64,000 nucleotides of DNA from positions 3,162,001 through 3,226,000 of the forward strand of contig NZ_CP080421.1 of assembly GCF_019457515.1 (NCBI RefSeq). Reading direction: 5' to 3'. The first letter of the stretch is position 1. Every line of letters starts with the position of its first letter. Both the position numbers and the translations under genes were made by a program. This DNA is from Shewanella mesophila. Its GTDB lineage: Bacteria > Pseudomonadota > Gammaproteobacteria > Enterobacterales > Shewanellaceae. The notes below the pieces were generated by a model. That model was not told where the DNA came from. It saw only the letters and a list, made by a program, of their open reading frames with translations, and ran no database searches. Shown in pieces: positions 18,935 through 28,472 of the stretch.

Positions 18935-19414
18935 ATGATCAGGTATTTTTTATATAGCTTACTGGCACTAACCCCTCTATTTGCGCAGGCAAATCCTGGT
19001 GATATGCCAAAAGAACAGCAGATGGCTGTCAAGTATATTCAAGCCCTTACCGATCACGACTACCGCACTCTAGGATCATTTTATAATCGCGACAGTATCT
19101 TTATCGATCGCACCGCCAGTAAAAAATACACAGGTAGACGCGATATCTTAGAATTTTTCGAGCGCGCTCATCGCGGCGTACTCGAATATGATTTCAATAT
19201 TGAACACATGTATAACTCAGGCTCATTGGTGATCATGATAGGTAACTACCACTATCGTGGCCCAGGAAGTCTATTTGGTAAGCCAGGGAAAGTGATTGAA
19301 CTTGCGATACCAGGGGTAACAACAGTAAAACTGGATCTAGCCAACCACCGCGTGACCCAGCATGAAGACCTAATGGATTATCAAACCATGCAAGATCAAC
19401 TCGCAACGCAGTAA
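18935..19414 (+). CDS. Exported NTF2-like (SnoaL-type) protein
   Basis: 159 residues. A signal peptide covers about 1-19 with a plausible cleavage after FAQA-N. The remainder has an NTF2-like/ketosteroid-isomerase fold pattern: KYIQALTDHDYRTLGSFYNRDSIFIDRTASKKYTG followed by DILEFFERAHRG and a beta-rich half. Such domains bind small ligands or act as hydrolases or isomerases; nothing here fixes the substrate. It begins one base after the stop codon of the UPF0126 gene and ends the mtnN-led run. A periplasmic location is inferred from the signal peptide. Confidence 0.75.
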   Translation: MIRYFLYSLLALTPLFAQANPGDMPKEQQMAVKYIQALTDHDYRTLGSFYNRDSIFIDRTASKKYTGRRDILEFFERAHRGVLEYDFNIEHMYNSGSLVIMIGNYHYRGPGSLFGKPGKVIELAIPGVTTVKLDLANHRVTQHEDLMDYQTMQDQLATQ

Positions 19415-19429
19415 GTTTCGAGCAAAGAG

Positions 19430-19499
19430 CATAAGTGTTCCAGACACAAGGCTAATTTCTACCCATCCATGGGAAATTGACATAAGTGTTCCAGACACA
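19430..19499. repeat. Direct repeat of 19 bp
   Basis: The same 19-base sequence, beginning CATAAGTGTTCC and ending AGACACA, occurs at 19430-19448 and 19481-19499, separated by 32 bp. Its core GTGTTCCAGACAC is nearly self-complementary. It may be a residue of a small mobile repeat inserted next to the terminator; that is inference. Confidence 0.7.
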
Positions 19500-19501
19500 A
19501 A

Positions 19502-19527
19502 AAAGGTCTGCATGGCAGACCTTTTTT
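19502..19527. terminator. Bidirectional terminator between NTF2-like gene and tyrS
   Basis: An 8-bp stem (AGGTCTGC at 19504-19511 with GCAGACCT at 19515-19522) with a three-base loop is flanked by an A run and a T run, serving both convergent genes. Confidence 0.9.
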
Positions 19528-19574
19528 ATATTGCTTAGCTTTACTCTGAGCCAAGTACTCTAGACCAAAGCGAT

Positions 19575-20771
19575 TTAAACCAAAGTGATTTTGGCAAACT
19601 TACGCTTGCCCACTTGGAATACCCCGCTAGCCCCTGCAGTTAACTGCAGGCGAGTATCTTCAATCTTAACGCCATCAATCTTAGCAGCGCCTTGCTTTAT
19701 CATTCGCATTGCATCAGAAGTTGAACCGACAAGGCCCGCCTCTTTTAACACGTTAGCGATCGCAATCCCTTCACCGGCAACAAGCTCAACCTCTTCGATA
19801 TCTTCAGGTAGAGCGCCTTTTTGGAAGCGGTTAATAAACTCTTGGTGAGCGGCTTCAGCTGCGGCTTCATCATGAAAACGCGCGATGATCTCTTTCGCCA
19901 GTAAGATCTTAACATCTCTAGGGTTAGTACCTTGAGTCACATCCTCTTTTAACTGAGCAATTTCAGTAAGTGGACGGAATGATAAGAGATCGAAATAACG
20001 CCACATCAAATCATCAGAAATTGACATGATTTTACCGAACATTTCACTCGCTGGCTCGCTAACACCGATATAGTTGTGTGCCGACTTCGACATCTTCTTG
20101 ACGCCATCAAGGCCTTCGAGCAGCGGCATCATAATAACCGTCTGAGGCTTTTGTCCCGCCGATTTTTGCAGTTCACGGCCCATCAGCAAGTTAAACTTCT
20201 GATCCGTACCACCAAGTTCTACGTCAGACTCTAGCGCTACCGAGTCATAACCTTGCAAGAGTGGATACATAAACTCATGAATCGCGATAGATTGACCCGA
20301 AGCATAACGCTTCTTAAAGTCATCACGCTCCATCATACGAGCAACCGTTTGCTGAGAAGCTAAGCGGATCATCCCCGCCGCGCCTAGCGGCTCTAGCCAG
20401 CTAGAGTTAAACTCGATGCGCGTCTTAGCAGGATCAAGGATCTTGTACACCTGCTCTTTATAGGTCTCGGCATTCGCCAGAACTTGTTCACGGGTCAATG
20501 GAGGACGAGTGCTATTTTTACCGCTTGGATCGCCAACCATACCGGTGAAATCACCAATCAAGAAGATCACTTCATGACCCAGTTCTTGGAAGGTTCTCAT
20601 CTTATTCAAAATAACGGTATGGCCAAGATGAATATCTGGCGCAGTGGGATCGGCCCCCAACTTAATGCGCAGAGGACGACCCTCTTTGAGTTTTTCAAGC
20701 AGATCCGCTTCGAGAAGGATCTCGTCGGTACCACGTTTAATTTCTGCTAATGCTTGGTCTAAATCAGCCAT
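19575..20771 (-). CDS. tyrS: Tyrosyl-tRNA synthetase
   Basis: 398 residues, the length of the shorter (TyrZ-like) bacterial TyrRS class rather than the ~424-residue E. coli TyrS. It charges tRNA-Tyr in the cytoplasm. Class I signatures are present: HLGH at 48-51 (the HIGH motif) and KMSKS near 230. An S4 RNA-binding domain fills the last ~60 residues ([23 protein letters not shown]). The ATG at 20771 follows AGGAGTAGC, a good ribosome site. It is divergent from the M23 peptidase gene across 126 bp, with a bidirectional terminator behind it. Confidence 0.97.
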   Translation of the reverse strand: MADLDQALAEIKRGTDEILLEADLLEKLKEGRPLRIKLGADPTAPDIHLGHTVILNKMRTFQELGHEVIFLIGDFTGMVGDPSGKNSTRPPLTREQVLANAETYKEQVYKILDPAKTRIEFNSSWLEPLGAAGMIRLASQQTVARMMERDDFKKRYASGQSIAIHEFMYPLLQGYDSVALESDVELGGTDQKFNLLMGRELQKSAGQKPQTVIMMPLLEGLDGVKKMSKSAHNYIGVSEPASEMFGKIMSISDDLMWRYFDLLSFRPLTEIAQLKEDVTQGTNPRDVKILLAKEIIARFHDEAAAEAAHQEFINRFQKGALPEDIEEVELVAGEGIAIANVLKEAGLVGSTSDAMRMIKQGAAKIDGVKIEDTRLQLTAGASGVFQVGKRKFAKITLV

Positions 20772-20897
20772 CTTGGCAGCTACTCCTGAGAGCCTATAGG
20801 TAAATACTGGGCACTAATGTTACTTGTTAGCCAGCACAAATGAAAGGGTGTACACTAACAGGATGGGCTTAAGTGTAAGAAATTGGTATCGGAGTCA

Positions 20898-22325
20898 ATG
20901 GGAAAGGTAATAACACTCTTAAAATTGTTACCCAGATTACATCAAATTATATTGAGTATCTTAGTGGTGATCACCTTAATGGTGGTATTTTTACCATCTG
21001 ACGATGCTCAGGCTTCCCGTTCTACAAACAGCGCGCTATCGGGATCTGTGACCTTCTCTGACGAAGGTAAAGCGATAATCCCCAATGCCCAAGCGTATCC
21101 CGTCCCATTAGCCTTCAGAACACCTGAGCCGCCAAGCGCCGCTGAAATAGCCCAAGACGCAAGTAAGGCTAACCAAGTCGATTTAACCCAAACTGCACTA
21201 TCATCTCCCGCCATTGATAATGAAGAAGACACTGTTGAAGCTGCTGAACACAAAGAACAATTTATCGTTCGTAGTGGCGACACCTTAGCTGCACTGTTTA
21301 AGCGTGCAGGACTTAGCGCGCGCGACGTATATGAGATCACCCAACTGCCCAAAGCCAAAAAGAACCTGTTAAAAATCATGCCGGGCGAAGAGATAGAGAT
21401 CGTTAAAAATGAGGCGGGTGAACTCACTAAGGTGCATTACCATCTCGACCCCATCTCGACACTCATTATCAGTAAGCAAAGCAGTGGCTATAGCGAAGCG
21501 GTCGAGACCAAACAAGTAGAAAGCCGTACTAAATTTGCAGCGGCAACCATTAGTAGTAACTTTTGGAATGCTGGCGTTAGCGCAGGCTTAACACCAAACC
21601 AGATCATGCAGTTAGCGACCATCTTTGGCTGGGACATCGACTTTGCCCTAGACCTAAGACAGGGAGATAACTTCGCCATCTTGTTCGAAGAGGAGTACGC
21701 CGACGGCGAGTTTTTACGTAACGGCAATATTCTTGCCGCTGAATTTATTAACCAAGGCGATAAGTACACCGCAGTGCGTTATAAAGACGGCAGCTACTAC
21801 TCGGCGGAAGGACGCAGCATGCGTAAGGCCTTCTTACGCTCACCTGTTGATTTTAAATATGTAAGCTCAAGCTTCAATCCACGCCGCCTTCATCCCGTTA
21901 CTGGGCAAGTCAAAGCCCACCGAGGCGTCGACTATGTCGCCGCGGTCGGCACACCGATTAAAGCGGCGGGTAAAGGCAGAGTAATTAAATCGGGTTACAA
22001 TCAATACAATGGCAACTATGTATTTATTAAGCACAATGAAACCTATACCACTAAATACCTTCACCTTAAAAAGCGCAAAGTAAAGCAAGGACAAACGGTC
22101 AAACAGGGCCAAGTGATCGGCACGTTAGGCTCAACAGGTCGGGTTACTGGCGCACATCTTCACTATGAATTTATCGTCAATGGGGTTCATCGCAATCCGC
22201 GAACGGTAAAACTACCGCAGTCGTTACCAATCGACAAAAAAGAGAAGCAGCAATTTCTCGCGCTTAGCCAGCAATTAATGACTAAACTTGAACAGCAACA
22301 ACAAGTTCAGCTTGCCGCTCAATAG
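20898..22325 (+). CDS. mepM: M23-family murein endopeptidase (MepM/YebA-like)
   Basis: 475 residues. A single N-terminal membrane anchor (about 17-33) is followed by a low-complexity linker, a LysM/OapA-like region (about 124-180, EQFIVRSGDTLAALFKRAGL) and a C-terminal M23 peptidase domain. The zinc ligands are H341 and D345 (HRGVD) and H422 in HLHYE, with H420 as the catalytic partner. It would cut D-Ala-mDAP cross-links to allow murein growth; the MepM symbol is by architecture. A frame is open from a TTG at 20883, but the ATG at 20898 follows GGAG at proper spacing and is preferred. anmK follows after 9 bp. Confidence 0.93.
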   Translation: MGKVITLLKLLPRLHQIILSILVVITLMVVFLPSDDAQASRSTNSALSGSVTFSDEGKAIIPNAQAYPVPLAFRTPEPPSAAEIAQDASKANQVDLTQTALSSPAIDNEEDTVEAAEHKEQFIVRSGDTLAALFKRAGLSARDVYEITQLPKAKKNLLKIMPGEEIEIVKNEAGELTKVHYHLDPISTLIISKQSSGYSEAVETKQVESRTKFAAATISSNFWNAGVSAGLTPNQIMQLATIFGWDIDFALDLRQGDNFAILFEEEYADGEFLRNGNILAAEFINQGDKYTAVRYKDGSYYSAEGRSMRKAFLRSPVDFKYVSSSFNPRRLHPVTGQVKAHRGVDYVAAVGTPIKAAGKGRVIKSGYNQYNGNYVFIKHNETYTTKYLHLKKRKVKQGQTVKQGQVIGTLGSTGRVTGAHLHYEFIVNGVHRNPRTVKLPQSLPIDKKEKQQFLALSQQLMTKLEQQQQVQLAAQ

Positions 22326-22334
22326 GATCGACTA

Positions 22335-23444
22335 ATGACTTCAAAATACTATATCGGCTTAATGTCGGGTACCAGCATGGATGGTGTTGACGCCGTTCTA
22401 GTCGATTTCAGCGACGACAAGATAGCCCTAGTCGCTAGCCATACCGAAGCACTGCCTAAACACCTGCTGAGTGGCTTACAGCGTTTATGTAAGTCAGGCA
22501 ACGATGAAATTAATCGGGTTGGCACCTTAGATCGAAGTGTCGGCAAATTATTTGCCCAAGCGGTTAATGGATTAATCGACAAAGCGGAAATAGACAAAAG
22601 GCAGGTGATTGCCATTGGCAGTCATGGTCAAACAATAAGGCACATGCCAAATCTAGAGATGGGATTTACCTTACAAATAGGCGATCCCAATACTATAGCG
22701 GCGTTGACAGGTATCGATGTGATAGCCGATTTCAGACGAAAGGATATCGCCCTTGGTGGCCAAGGAGCACCTTTAGTGCCCGCATTCCACCAGCAGCTAT
22801 TTGCCAAAACGGGCACCAAAAGGATGATATTAAATATTGGTGGCATCTCTAACATCACCTATCTGCCTGGTGATGCAACTGCGGTTATCGGATTTGATAA
22901 TGGCCCTGGCAACACCTTAATCGATGCTTGGATGAAGCAGGTTAACGGTGAGCCCTATGATAAAGATGGTGAATGGGCGGCCAGTGGAACCACAAACCAA
23001 CAACTCTTAGAGCAGATGTTATCCCACTCCTATTTCTCTTTAAGTGCACCCAAGAGCACAGGTAGAGAACTGTTTAATCAAGCTTGGATGGAGCAACAAA
23101 CCGCCGACTTTGGTTACATGAATGAAGCCGATATTCAATCGACCCTGCTCGATCTAACCTGTCACAGCATCGCTAATGATTGCCTAAAACTCACCGATAG
23201 CGCCGAGCTTTATGTCTGTGGCGGCGGCGCCTTTAATAAAGAGCTGCTGCGCCGCATAACCCTACTGCTGCCACATTATACGGTGAACACCTCAACGGCC
23301 CTAGGGGTTAACCCTCAATGGGTCGAAGGCATCGCCTTTGCTTGGCTTGCCATGCGCCATAAACATGGACTGCCAGGCAACTTGCCAGCGGTAACGGGCG
23401 CCTCAAGAGAGGCAGTGCTTGGTGGATTCTTCCCTGCGGGCTAA
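22335..23444 (+). CDS. anmK: Anhydro-N-acetylmuramic acid kinase
   Basis: 369 residues, family length. It phosphorylates and hydrolyses the anhydro ring of anhMurNAc, a step of cell-wall recycling leading to MurNAc-6-phosphate. The N-terminal phosphate-binding block [15 protein letters not shown] (8-22) and the sugar/ATP-site blocks GSHGQTIRH and [12 protein letters not shown] are diagnostic. It follows the M23 endopeptidase gene by 9 bp, so a murein turnover operon is likely, the upstream enzyme opening cross-links and this one salvaging released sugar. AGGATCGACTA precedes the ATG. No clear terminator is seen in the 170 bp before aqpZ. Confidence 0.97.
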   Translation: MTSKYYIGLMSGTSMDGVDAVLVDFSDDKIALVASHTEALPKHLLSGLQRLCKSGNDEINRVGTLDRSVGKLFAQAVNGLIDKAEIDKRQVIAIGSHGQTIRHMPNLEMGFTLQIGDPNTIAALTGIDVIADFRRKDIALGGQGAPLVPAFHQQLFAKTGTKRMILNIGGISNITYLPGDATAVIGFDNGPGNTLIDAWMKQVNGEPYDKDGEWAASGTTNQQLLEQMLSHSYFSLSAPKSTGRELFNQAWMEQQTADFGYMNEADIQSTLLDLTCHSIANDCLKLTDSAELYVCGGGAFNKELLRRITLLLPHYTVNTSTALGVNPQWVEGIAFAWLAMRHKHGLPGNLPAVTGASREAVLGGFFPAG

Positions 23445-23614
23445 ACATCTACCCCGCTCCCATGACATAGTTTATTCAACGCAAACGGCTTAGATCACTG
23501 TCATATCTGTTGTCTTGTTGATTGATAAAAAAGTTTCACTTTTCATCTAGTCGATAGGCGTTAAAGTGCAAGTAGTACGATTAACAATATTCTCACAATA
23601 CAAGGAATCGTTTT

Positions 23615-24310
23615 ATGAATATGACACAGAAAATGACTGCTGAATTTATTGGCACACTCTGGTTAGTGCTAGGGGGATGCGGTAGCGCAGTGTTAGCCGC
23701 GGCGTTCCCAGATGTAGGGATCGGCCTACTTGGCGTTTCATTTGCCTTTGGTTTAACGGTATTAACTATGGCCTATGCAGTGGGTCATATCTCAGGTTGC
23801 CATCTTAATCCAGCGGTATCCTTTGGTCTTTGGGCTGGTGGTCGCTTTCCCGCCAATGAACTCTTGCCGTACATTACCGCTCAAGTTGCTGGCGGTATTG
23901 CTGGCGCAGGTATTATTTACTTAATCGCATCGGGTAATCCCGACTTTAACCTCGCAGATGGCTTCGCATCCAATGGATTTGGTGACCACTCCCCAGGTGG
24001 TTATACCATGGCAGCCGCATTAATCTGTGAGGTTGTCATGACATTGTTTTTCCTATTAATTATCTTAGGCGCCACAGATCCTCGAGCTCCTTCTGGTTTT
24101 GCTCCTATCGCTATCGGTTTAGGCCTAACACTTATCCACTTAATCAGTATTCCAGTCACAAACACCTCGGTAAATCCGGCTCGCAGCACGGGCCCAGCCT
24201 TATTTGTCGGCGATTGGGCTATGTCTCAGCTATGGTTATTCTGGGTCGCGCCTATCGCTGGGGCCATCCTTGCAGGACTGATTTACAAAGTATTTAATGC
24301 GAAACAGTAA
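23615..24310 (+). CDS. aqpZ: Aquaporin Z
   Basis: 231 residues with six membrane helices and two half-helices carrying NPA motifs: N65-P66-A67 ([10 protein letters not shown]) and N187-P188-A189 followed by the selectivity-filter arginine R190 (SVNPARSTG). Together with overall similarity to AqpZ this marks a water-selective channel of the inner membrane rather than a glycerol facilitator. The start [14 protein letters not shown] aligns with AqpZ after a short extension; AAGGAATCG lies upstream. Monocistronic in appearance, with an inverted repeat after the gene. Confidence 0.95.
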   Translation: MNMTQKMTAEFIGTLWLVLGGCGSAVLAAAFPDVGIGLLGVSFAFGLTVLTMAYAVGHISGCHLNPAVSFGLWAGGRFPANELLPYITAQVAGGIAGAGIIYLIASGNPDFNLADGFASNGFGDHSPGGYTMAAALICEVVMTLFFLLIILGATDPRAPSGFAPIAIGLGLTLIHLISIPVTNTSVNPARSTGPALFVGDWAMSQLWLFWVAPIAGAILAGLIYKVFNAKQ

Positions 24311-24331
24311 CGATAAACGCCTCAAAAAAAT

Positions 24332-24361
24332 ACGCCAATATGTCAAAACATGTTGGCGTTT
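24332..24361 (+). terminator. Hairpin after aqpZ, probable terminator
   Basis: A 12-position stem with one G-T pair (24332-24343 with 24348-24359, CAAA loop) begins about 20 bp after the aqpZ stop. The T-tract is short, so efficiency is uncertain. Confidence 0.6.
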
Positions 24362-24459
24362 CACCAATAAAGCCTCACGACAAAATCCTCTATACTGCGG
24401 CCTAACAAATGTTATCATTGTAGCCAATCGGCCTAGCCATTAAAACTGAAGAGTAAACC

Positions 24460-24831
24460 ATGACTAAAAGTGCAAAAGATGCCAGCAACATGACGCCCGA
24501 AGCGCGTTACGACTACCTCGTTGAACAAGCCAAAACTCACAAGACATTGTGGACACTGCAAGATTTAGATGGTTGCGTGATGTTAACCACCGAAGATGAA
24601 GATTGCATCCCTATGTGGCCATGTGAAGAGACCGCTAAGATGTGGGCCGTTGAAGATTGGGCTGACTGCACGCCGCTGGCGATCCCGCTAGATGAATGGT
24701 TAGAGCGTTGGGTTGCCGGTATGCAAGATGACGATCTATTTGTCGCTGTATTCCCTGTACAAGAAGATCTCGGTGTCGTTATCCCGCCTTATGAATTAGA
24801 GCAACGCCTAACGCCAAAGCAACGCCACTAA
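24460..24831 (+). CDS. DUF2750-family acidic protein
   Basis: 123 residues, rich in acidic and aromatic residues, with no membrane segment or signal peptide. The segments LWTLQDLDGCVMLTTEDEDCIPMWPCEETAKMWA and PLDEWLERWVAGMQDDDLFVAVFP match my memory of DUF2750, a family of unknown function. A cytoplasmic location is expected. The gene begins 149 bp after aqpZ, and a small membrane-protein gene follows by 24 bp, suggesting a two-gene unit. No catalytic residues can be assigned. Confidence 0.8.
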   Translation: MTKSAKDASNMTPEARYDYLVEQAKTHKTLWTLQDLDGCVMLTTEDEDCIPMWPCEETAKMWAVEDWADCTPLAIPLDEWLERWVAGMQDDDLFVAVFPVQEDLGVVIPPYELEQRLTPKQRH

Positions 24832-24855
24832 TTTTCATCAAAAAGGGAGTAACAC

Positions 24856-25305
24856 GTGTCGTCATCAATACCGTCAGACAAGCAAGCAGCACCAAAAGCC
24901 GCTGATAAAACCAAGTTACCTAAACGCTTATTAGCCTTGCTACTTTTCTTAGGCATCGCCTCGATAAGTGGATTGATGGCGAAACAAGGGGTACTGTTTT
25001 GTATATTGACGCTGTTGATGGTGATCGCTGTATTGGGCCGCCAAAAAGCAGGCTTATACATGCTCAGAGGTTATACGGTGATCCAGTTAGGACTCGTTTG
25101 TCTATTACCGGTGATTTTATACGACCCAGGAAATCTAGTTGCGGGTCCATCGACCTTCCAGCTTGGTGAGTTACAAGGACAAATACCCGATTCCATCGTA
25201 TTTAGCGTGTTGATCTTACTATCTATCTTACAAGTGTGGGTCGCCTTTACTCCCAAAGTGAAAGCCTATTGTCATATCAAAACCAATATGAACATTATGC
25301 GATAA
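24856..25305 (+). CDS. Small membrane protein of unknown function
   Basis: 149 residues. A lysine- and alanine-rich N terminus (about 1-23) precedes four hydrophobic segments (near 24-40, 45-61, 74-88 and 112-129). I do not recognise a named family. Start is GTG at 24856 with AGGGAG nine bases upstream, which fixes it well. It follows the DUF2750 gene by 24 bp and is followed by a strong terminator, so it closes a small operon. Function cannot be inferred from sequence. Confidence 0.75.
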   Translation: MSSSIPSDKQAAPKAADKTKLPKRLLALLLFLGIASISGLMAKQGVLFCILTLLMVIAVLGRQKAGLYMLRGYTVIQLGLVCLLPVILYDPGNLVAGPSTFQLGELQGQIPDSIVFSVLILLSILQVWVAFTPKVKAYCHIKTNMNIMR

Positions 25306-25331
25306 GCATTAGCTTTAACGCTCGCGATACA

Positions 25332-25359
25332 AAAAAAGCCAGCTATGCTGGCTTTTTTT
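25332..25359. terminator. Bidirectional terminator between membrane-protein gene and erpA
   Basis: Stem GCCAGC (25338-25343) with GCTGGC (25347-25352), TAT loop, extended by the flanking A run (25331-25337) pairing with the T run (25353-25359). Confidence 0.92.
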
Positions 25360-25379
25360 ATCTAACTCATCAATCAAGC

Positions 25380-25730
25380 TTATACCGAGAAACTCGCGCC
25401 ACAGCCACACGTTGTGGTGGCATTAGGGTTTTTCACGAAGAAACGCGACCCTTCAAGGCCCGAAGTATAATCGACTTCGCCACCCACTAGGTATTGCAGA
25501 CTCATGGGATCAACCACTAACTGAACACCTTGTTTTTCCACGGTGAAGTCACCTTCATTTACCTTCTCATCGAATGTAAAGCCGTACTGAAAACCTGAGC
25601 AGCCACCACCAGTTACATATACACGTAACTTAAGCGCATCATTTTGCTCTTCGTCCAACAAGGTTTTTACCTTTGAAGCTGCCGCGTCGGTAAAACGGAT
25701 TGGCATTGTATCTTCAACTTGTTCAGTCAT
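25380..25730 (-). CDS. erpA: Iron-sulfur cluster insertion protein ErpA
   Basis: 116 residues, A-type carrier size. The three cluster-ligand cysteines are C44 ([11 protein letters not shown]), C108 and C110 ([11 protein letters not shown] at the C terminus), the HesB/IscA/ErpA pattern. The start [25 protein letters not shown] favours ErpA over IscA. It receives Fe-S clusters and delivers them to apoproteins such as IspG and respiratory enzymes. GAGGTAGTA precedes the ATG. The upstream membrane-protein gene overlaps its first 8 bp, so ErpA is probably translationally coupled to it. Confidence 0.96.
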   Translation of the reverse strand: MTEQVEDTMPIRFTDAAASKVKTLLDEEQNDALKLRVYVTGGGCSGFQYGFTFDEKVNEGDFTVEKQGVQLVVDPMSLQYLVGGEVDYTSGLEGSRFFVKNPNATTTCGCGASFSV

Positions 25731-26691
25731 TACTACCTCTTACATCGGTTTGCTGAGCGGAATTATCCGATACCTGACCATTTTGTTCAAGTAATAGTCG
25801 TGGCTCAGGTGAAATCAGTGATGAAGCCGATTCATCGTCATGGTTTTCTGGCAATGCTTGAGGCGATGTGGCATCACTCTCAGGGGCAATTATATCATCT
25901 TGAGAAGGTGCTAAGCCTTGCTTCAACGCATTTTCATTCACCTCATCGCCGCCAACCTCTTCGAGGATTGATTCAGTTCTATTTAACAATTCTTGAACCG
26001 TAAATGCCTGCTCCGCCGATGCGCCTTTACTCCAACGACTCGAGGGTACCGTAACCTTAGCCTCCACTCTCGATAGCTCAAATCCATCGGGAAACTGCAC
26101 CACAGTTTCTAGACTCTGAAAATACCTAAAACTAAAGTTAAATTTATCCTCGGTTAAGTCACCCAATGATAATTTGGCCACCTTACCCTGTTGAAGTCCG
26201 ATAAAGAGAAGATCGGCTTTGCCTTTTAACGCTTGCTTGCGCTTTTGCAATTGAGTGAGTACTAACTTAACTCGATATTGATTAGTAAGCAGACTCGGAC
26301 TCATCTCCAGCTCGTGAATCGCTACTCCATCGGCTTGATGTTCAGGTGCCATTATACTGCGATAAAATGCCAGTTCACGATCCAGCTCTTTCTGCTTCTG
26401 ATGCTGCTCTAAAAACATCTGCTGCATATTGTTGTTTGCTTCACGCTCGAGCGACAGCTCTAAATTACGAGATGCGAGTACCTCAGCTTGTGCTTTTAAC
26501 GCCTGACTAAGCTCAGCTTCCCGAGCATTAGATGGATTAGCAATAACTTGATGCTGAGACGACCAAATATCCCACGTTAAGACGCCAGTAAAAAATGCCA
26601 CTAAGATTAGCAACAACAGATAAACGCTCGAAGGTCTAATTTTTCGCTCAATGACTTGCATGCGATCGACCCAGCGATGATAATTTGGCAT
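25723..26691 (-). CDS. Bitopic membrane protein, DUF6776-like
   Basis: 322 residues. One membrane segment near 22-42 ([19 protein letters not shown]), then a predicted coiled coil at about 55-110 (repeated Q/E/L-rich heptads), a beta-rich domain at about 120-240 and a disordered acidic, Ser/Asp-rich tail. Layout and the [12 protein letters not shown] block resemble DUF6776, function unknown; the family call is from memory. The bulk of the protein should be periplasmic. Its 3' end overlaps erpA by 8 bp. The start ATG at 26691 has AAGGGG upstream at slightly long spacing. It is divergent from clcA across only 71 bp. Confidence 0.78.
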   Translation of the reverse strand: MPNYHRWVDRMQVIERKIRPSSVYLLLLILVAFFTGVLTWDIWSSQHQVIANPSNAREAELSQALKAQAEVLASRNLELSLEREANNNMQQMFLEQHQKQKELDRELAFYRSIMAPEHQADGVAIHELEMSPSLLTNQYRVKLVLTQLQKRKQALKGKADLLFIGLQQGKVAKLSLGDLTEDKFNFSFRYFQSLETVVQFPDGFELSRVEAKVTVPSSRWSKGASAEQAFTVQELLNRTESILEEVGGDEVNENALKQGLAPSQDDIIAPESDATSPQALPENHDDESASSLISPEPRLLLEQNGQVSDNSAQQTDVRGSND

Positions 26692-26762
26692 TAAGTATTA
26701 GCCCCTTATAAAAAAATCTTAACTCTATTTGAGTACAACAATGGTTTATCCGGAAGGTTACT

Positions 26763-28472
26763 GTGCAGCTAAAAATTAATAGCGTCATTAAGCAATGCCA
26801 GAAATACCTCAATACCGATCTCAAAGATAAGCTATCACAAGCCCAGATCAGTGTGCAGCTTTGTGGTCTCGCGCTCGCTTTTGCTCTCGTGGCATCGGCG
26901 GTGATAATACTATTTCGCCTGCTATTACTCGGATTAAACACTTTCACCCAAACTCAAGAGTGGGATTTTACTGGCAACTTTGGTGACTGGCGAGTGCTAT
27001 TGCCACTTTTAGGGGCGATATTAATCTGGATCGTGGCGATTTTGGGATCTAAACGGTACAAGCGCATGGGAATCGCCTATGTCATGCACCGCATGAAATT
27101 GCATTATGGCAAGATCCCTCTGCAATCTGCACCAGGGCAATTTTTCCAAGCATTGTTTGCATTAGCGACCAACTTCTCTGTGGGACGCGAAGGCCCTGCC
27201 ATACATCTCGGTGCGGTCAGTGCCAGTGTTATGGCTGAGAAATTCAAATTGCCAGACAACAGCGTACGTATCATGTGCGCTAGCGGCATCGCCGCCGGAA
27301 TCGCCGCCATCTTTAACGCCCCCTTAGCGGCGGTTATCTTTGTATTTGAGGTGGTCCTTAGAGAATACAAAGTCCATTACTTCTTCCCTATCATGCTCTC
27401 GGCCATTTGTGGCGCAGTTACCAGCCAGCTAGTGTTTGGTAATGTTCATGAATATGAGCAGATTGGTATCAACCATATTCCCTTGTCTCAATACCCTATT
27501 TTACTTGTCTGTGGCGTCACACTTGGCTGTATCGCGGCGTTATTTAATCACACGCTTCTGCAAGTCACCGACAAGGGGCAGCAGTGGCCCTTGATCTATC
27601 GCCTGTTATTAGCTGGCGGTATCACGACTATCATTGGCGTATTTCTGCCGCAAGCATTAGGCAGTGGTGACCTTGCTATCACCCATGCCATAAGCGACAA
27701 CCCAAGCTTGCTTTTATTGATAGGCCTTTTGGTCGGTAAAATCGTCGCCACCATTGCCGCTATAGGGCTTGGTATTCCTGGCGGGATCATAGGCCCGTTA
27801 TTTGGTATCGGCGCGTTAATTGGTGCCATTTTGGCCGTGGTAAGTGCCTTTTTCTTTCCGTCGGTGACCCCTTATGTGGGTCTCTATACCATTATCGGCA
27901 TGACCGCCATGATGGGCGTTTGCCTAAGTGCTCCCTTAGCTGCACTCGTGGCATTACTTGAACTGACTAACAATGCATCAATTATTTTACCTTCGATGTT
28001 TGTCACCATCCCTGCATTTTTGATCGCTCACCAAGCCTTCAATACTAAATCACTGTTTTACCGCCAAATGGATATTATGGGGCTCGATTATAAGATCTCT
28101 TCCGTTAAACTAGGACTCCAGAAAAAAGGCGTGAGAGCCGTTATGGATAAACGCTTTGTTATTGTCAAAGACAATAATGAGTTGCTACTCGAAGTATTGA
28201 AACGCGCCGAAGGTCGCTCTGTGTTGGTGCAAAACAACCTAGGCGAAATGGAGATGCTACAGCTAGAGCTTCAGATAGTGGATGATATGAGCACCTTAAC
28301 CCGTCATCCAATCCAAGGTCTGGCCGATACCAGCACGCTAAAAGAAGTTTATGAGGTACTATCGAGAGAAAGACGAGGAGAAGTGTTTATCTATCAAGGT
28401 AGCATCGACAAGGTAGTGGGTGTGATTAGCTGGGCAATGCTGCAAAAAGAGATTAACTCTGGGCAGATATAA
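26763..28472 (+). CDS. clcA: ClC-family chloride channel/antiporter with C-terminal CBS-like region
   Basis: 569 residues. The ClC membrane core occupies about 30-440, including the gating-glutamate signature GREGPAIHLG, with E143 as the gating glutamate, and the later GIPGGIIGPLFGIGALIGA block that forms the anion pathway. The last ~120 residues look like a CBS-domain pair (KKGVRAVMDKRFVIVKDNNELL and LADTSTLKEVYEVLSRERRGEVFIYQ). Bacterial homologues exchange chloride for protons at the inner membrane, for example in acid resistance. Start is GTG at 26763 with GGAAGG at good spacing. No clear terminator follows. Confidence 0.92.
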   Translation: MQLKINSVIKQCQKYLNTDLKDKLSQAQISVQLCGLALAFALVASAVIILFRLLLLGLNTFTQTQEWDFTGNFGDWRVLLPLLGAILIWIVAILGSKRYKRMGIAYVMHRMKLHYGKIPLQSAPGQFFQALFALATNFSVGREGPAIHLGAVSASVMAEKFKLPDNSVRIMCASGIAAGIAAIFNAPLAAVIFVFEVVLREYKVHYFFPIMLSAICGAVTSQLVFGNVHEYEQIGINHIPLSQYPILLVCGVTLGCIAALFNHTLLQVTDKGQQWPLIYRLLLAGGITTIIGVFLPQALGSGDLAITHAISDNPSLLLLIGLLVGKIVATIAAIGLGIPGGIIGPLFGIGALIGAILAVVSAFFFPSVTPYVGLYTIIGMTAMMGVCLSAPLAALVALLELTNNASIILPSMFVTIPAFLIAHQAFNTKSLFYRQMDIMGLDYKISSVKLGLQKKGVRAVMDKRFVIVKDNNELLLEVLKRAEGRSVLVQNNLGEMEMLQLELQIVDDMSTLTRHPIQGLADTSTLKEVYEVLSRERRGEVFIYQGSIDKVVGVISWAMLQKEINSGQI

